A stretch of DNA of 25,258 bases, taken from NCBI GenBank assembly GCA_002478745.1, contig DLQI01000123.1, positions 6,817-32,074 on the forward strand, in the 5' to 3' direction. This stretch comes from Rhodobacteraceae bacterium UBA7436. Its GTDB lineage: Bacteria; Pseudomonadota; Alphaproteobacteria; Rhodobacterales; Rhodobacteraceae. The notes under the pieces were generated by a model. That model searched no databases. It worked only from the letters and a program-made list of their open reading frames with translations, and had not been told where the DNA came from. Made by a program: the position numbers and the translations under genes. This document shows positions 24,244-25,258 of the stretch, in pieces; the stretch's first letter is position 1, and the number at the start of each line of letters is the position of its first letter.

Positions 24244-25245
24244 TTAAGCGAAGCTGCCCATCTTAACGGCTGTGTCCAACATGCGGTTCGAGAAACCCCA
24301 CTCGTTGTCATACCACGTCAAGATGCGCACCATGTTGCCATCCAGAACCTTAGTTTGGTCGTTGTGGAACGTGGAGGATGCAGGATCGTGGTTGAAGTCT
24401 GTGCTGACCATTGGAAGGTCAGTGTAGGCGAGAACACCGTTCAACGGGCCATCAGCTGCTGCGCGGATAGCTGCATTCACTTCTTCAACGGTCGTGTCGC
24501 GTGACGCTTCAAACGTCAGATCCACACAAGATACGTTTGGTGTTGGAACGCGGATCGCAACGCCGTCCAATTTGCCGTTCAATTCAGGCAATACAAGGCC
24601 AACAGCCTTGGCAGCACCAGTTGATGTTGGGATCATGGACAATGCCGCAGCGCGACCGCGATATAGATCTTTGTGCATCGTATCTAACGTTGGCTGGTCG
24701 CCTGTATAGCTGTGGATTGTGGTCATAAAGCCTTTGTTGATGCCGATGGCATCGTTCAAGACCTTAGCAACAGGGGACAGGCAGTTGGTTGTGCAGGACG
24801 CGTTGGAAACAACGTAGTCGTCTGCAGTCAATGTGTCGTGGTTTACGCCGTAAACGATTGTTTTGTCTGCGTCTTTGCCTGGTGCAGAAATCAAAACGCG
24901 GGTTGAACCGTTATCAAGGTGAGCCTGACAGGCCTCTTTGGATGTGAAGATACCGGTGCATTCCATTACAACGTCAACATCAGACCATGGCAGGTCAGCT
25001 GGGTTGCGGATTGCAGTCACGCGCATTGGGCCACGGCCTGCGTCAATTGTATCTTCGGTTGTTGTTACGGTGCCTGGGAAACGGCCGTGGACGGAATCAA
25101 AACGCAACAGGTGTGCGTTTGTTTCAACGGGACCAAGGTCATTGATCGCCACAACTTTCAAATCTGTGCGACCTGATTCAAGCAGTGCGCGCAATACGTT
25201 ACGGCCAATACGGCCAAATCCGTTGATTGCAATTTTAGTGGTCAT
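24244..25245 (-). CDS. gap: Glyceraldehyde-3-phosphate dehydrogenase, type I
   Basis: A cytoplasmic enzyme that interconverts glyceraldehyde 3-phosphate and 1,3-bisphosphoglycerate with NAD(P). The 333-aa protein has the N-terminal Rossmann motif INGFGRIGRNVLRAL (7-21), the catalytic C151 in SNASCTTNCLSP, the catalytic H178 in MTTIHSYTGDQ, and the C-terminal WYDNEWGFSNRM. All key residues are present. AAGGA lies 8 nt before the ATG at 25243-25245, just inside the right edge; the promoter is outside the window. Whether this is the glycolytic or the gluconeogenic copy cannot be told here. Confidence 0.97.
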   Translation of the reverse strand: MTTKIAINGFGRIGRNVLRALLESGRTDLKVVAINDLGPVETNAHLLRFDSVHGRFPGTVTTTEDTIDAGRGPMRVTAIRNPADLPWSDVDVVMECTGIFTSKEACQAHLDNGSTRVLISAPGKDADKTIVYGVNHDTLTADDYVVSNASCTTNCLSPVAKVLNDAIGINKGFMTTIHSYTGDQPTLDTMHKDLYRGRAAALSMIPTSTGAAKAVGLVLPELNGKLDGVAIRVPTPNVSCVDLTFEASRDTTVEEVNAAIRAAADGPLNGVLAYTDLPMVSTDFNHDPASSTFHNDQTKVLDGNMVRILTWYDNEWGFSNRMLDTAVKMGSFA

Positions 25246-25258
25246 GTGCGGGTTCCTT

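Overview
The window looks like chromosomal DNA from a roseobacter-type alphaproteobacterium (Rhodobacteraceae) of moderate GC content. This rests on the protein flavour (a Hint-domain protein with a choice-of-anchor L region, an alphaproteobacterial-style UvrA with CPVS at zinc position 1, DUF455 and DUF924 proteins) and on gene order (LysR / mmsA / acyl-CoA dehydrogenase / hydrolase / mmsB). I see no tRNA, rRNA, CRISPR array, insertion sequence or phage gene. Coding density is high. The longest gene-free stretch is 263 bp (17003-17265), so nothing exceeds 300 bp.

Layout. (1) 1-3097, all minus strand: peroxiredoxin Bcp, a DUF455 ferritin-like protein whose GTG start overlaps the bcp stop, then after 185 bp a membrane-anchored M23 peptidase that overlaps a bactofilin running off the left edge. 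The last two are a cell-wall / cell-shape pair. (2) 3167-9659, plus strand: a 1095-aa AsmA/YhdP-like envelope protein, the queuosine enzyme QueA, a YcaD-like MFS transporter and a DUF924 protein. (3) 9792-12468: dihydrolipoyl dehydrogenase, followed by two consecutive hairpins and a second MFS transporter. (4) uvrA (plus) meets a Hint/choice-of-anchor L protein gene (minus) with zero bases between their stop codons, inside a hairpin. (5) 17266-23083: a valine-degradation island. Reading right to left it has mmsA, isobutyryl-CoA dehydrogenase, and a single open frame that joins 3-hydroxyisobutyryl-CoA hydrolase to 3-hydroxyisobutyrate dehydrogenase. A divergent LysR regulator lies to its right. 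(6) 23138-25245: a CBS-pair protein, coaD, a strong bidirectional terminator and gapdh.

How the genes work together. The island encodes consecutive steps of valine breakdown: isobutyryl-CoA oxidation, (a hydration step not encoded here), CoA removal from 3-hydroxyisobutyryl-CoA, oxidation of 3-hydroxyisobutyrate, and conversion of methylmalonate semialdehyde to propionyl-CoA. Lpd could serve as E3 for the branched-chain ketoacid, pyruvate or 2-oxoglutarate dehydrogenases; the window does not say which.

Most of the window is ordinary core genome. The most unusual element is the in-frame hydrolase-dehydrogenase fusion, which keeps a strong internal Shine-Dalgarno sequence in front of the dehydrogenase ATG. 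Next are the TTGCA dyad over the predicted mmsA promoter, a GC-rich multi-hairpin element in the lysR leader, and the Hint protein. I do not see convincing evidence of a wholly new system.
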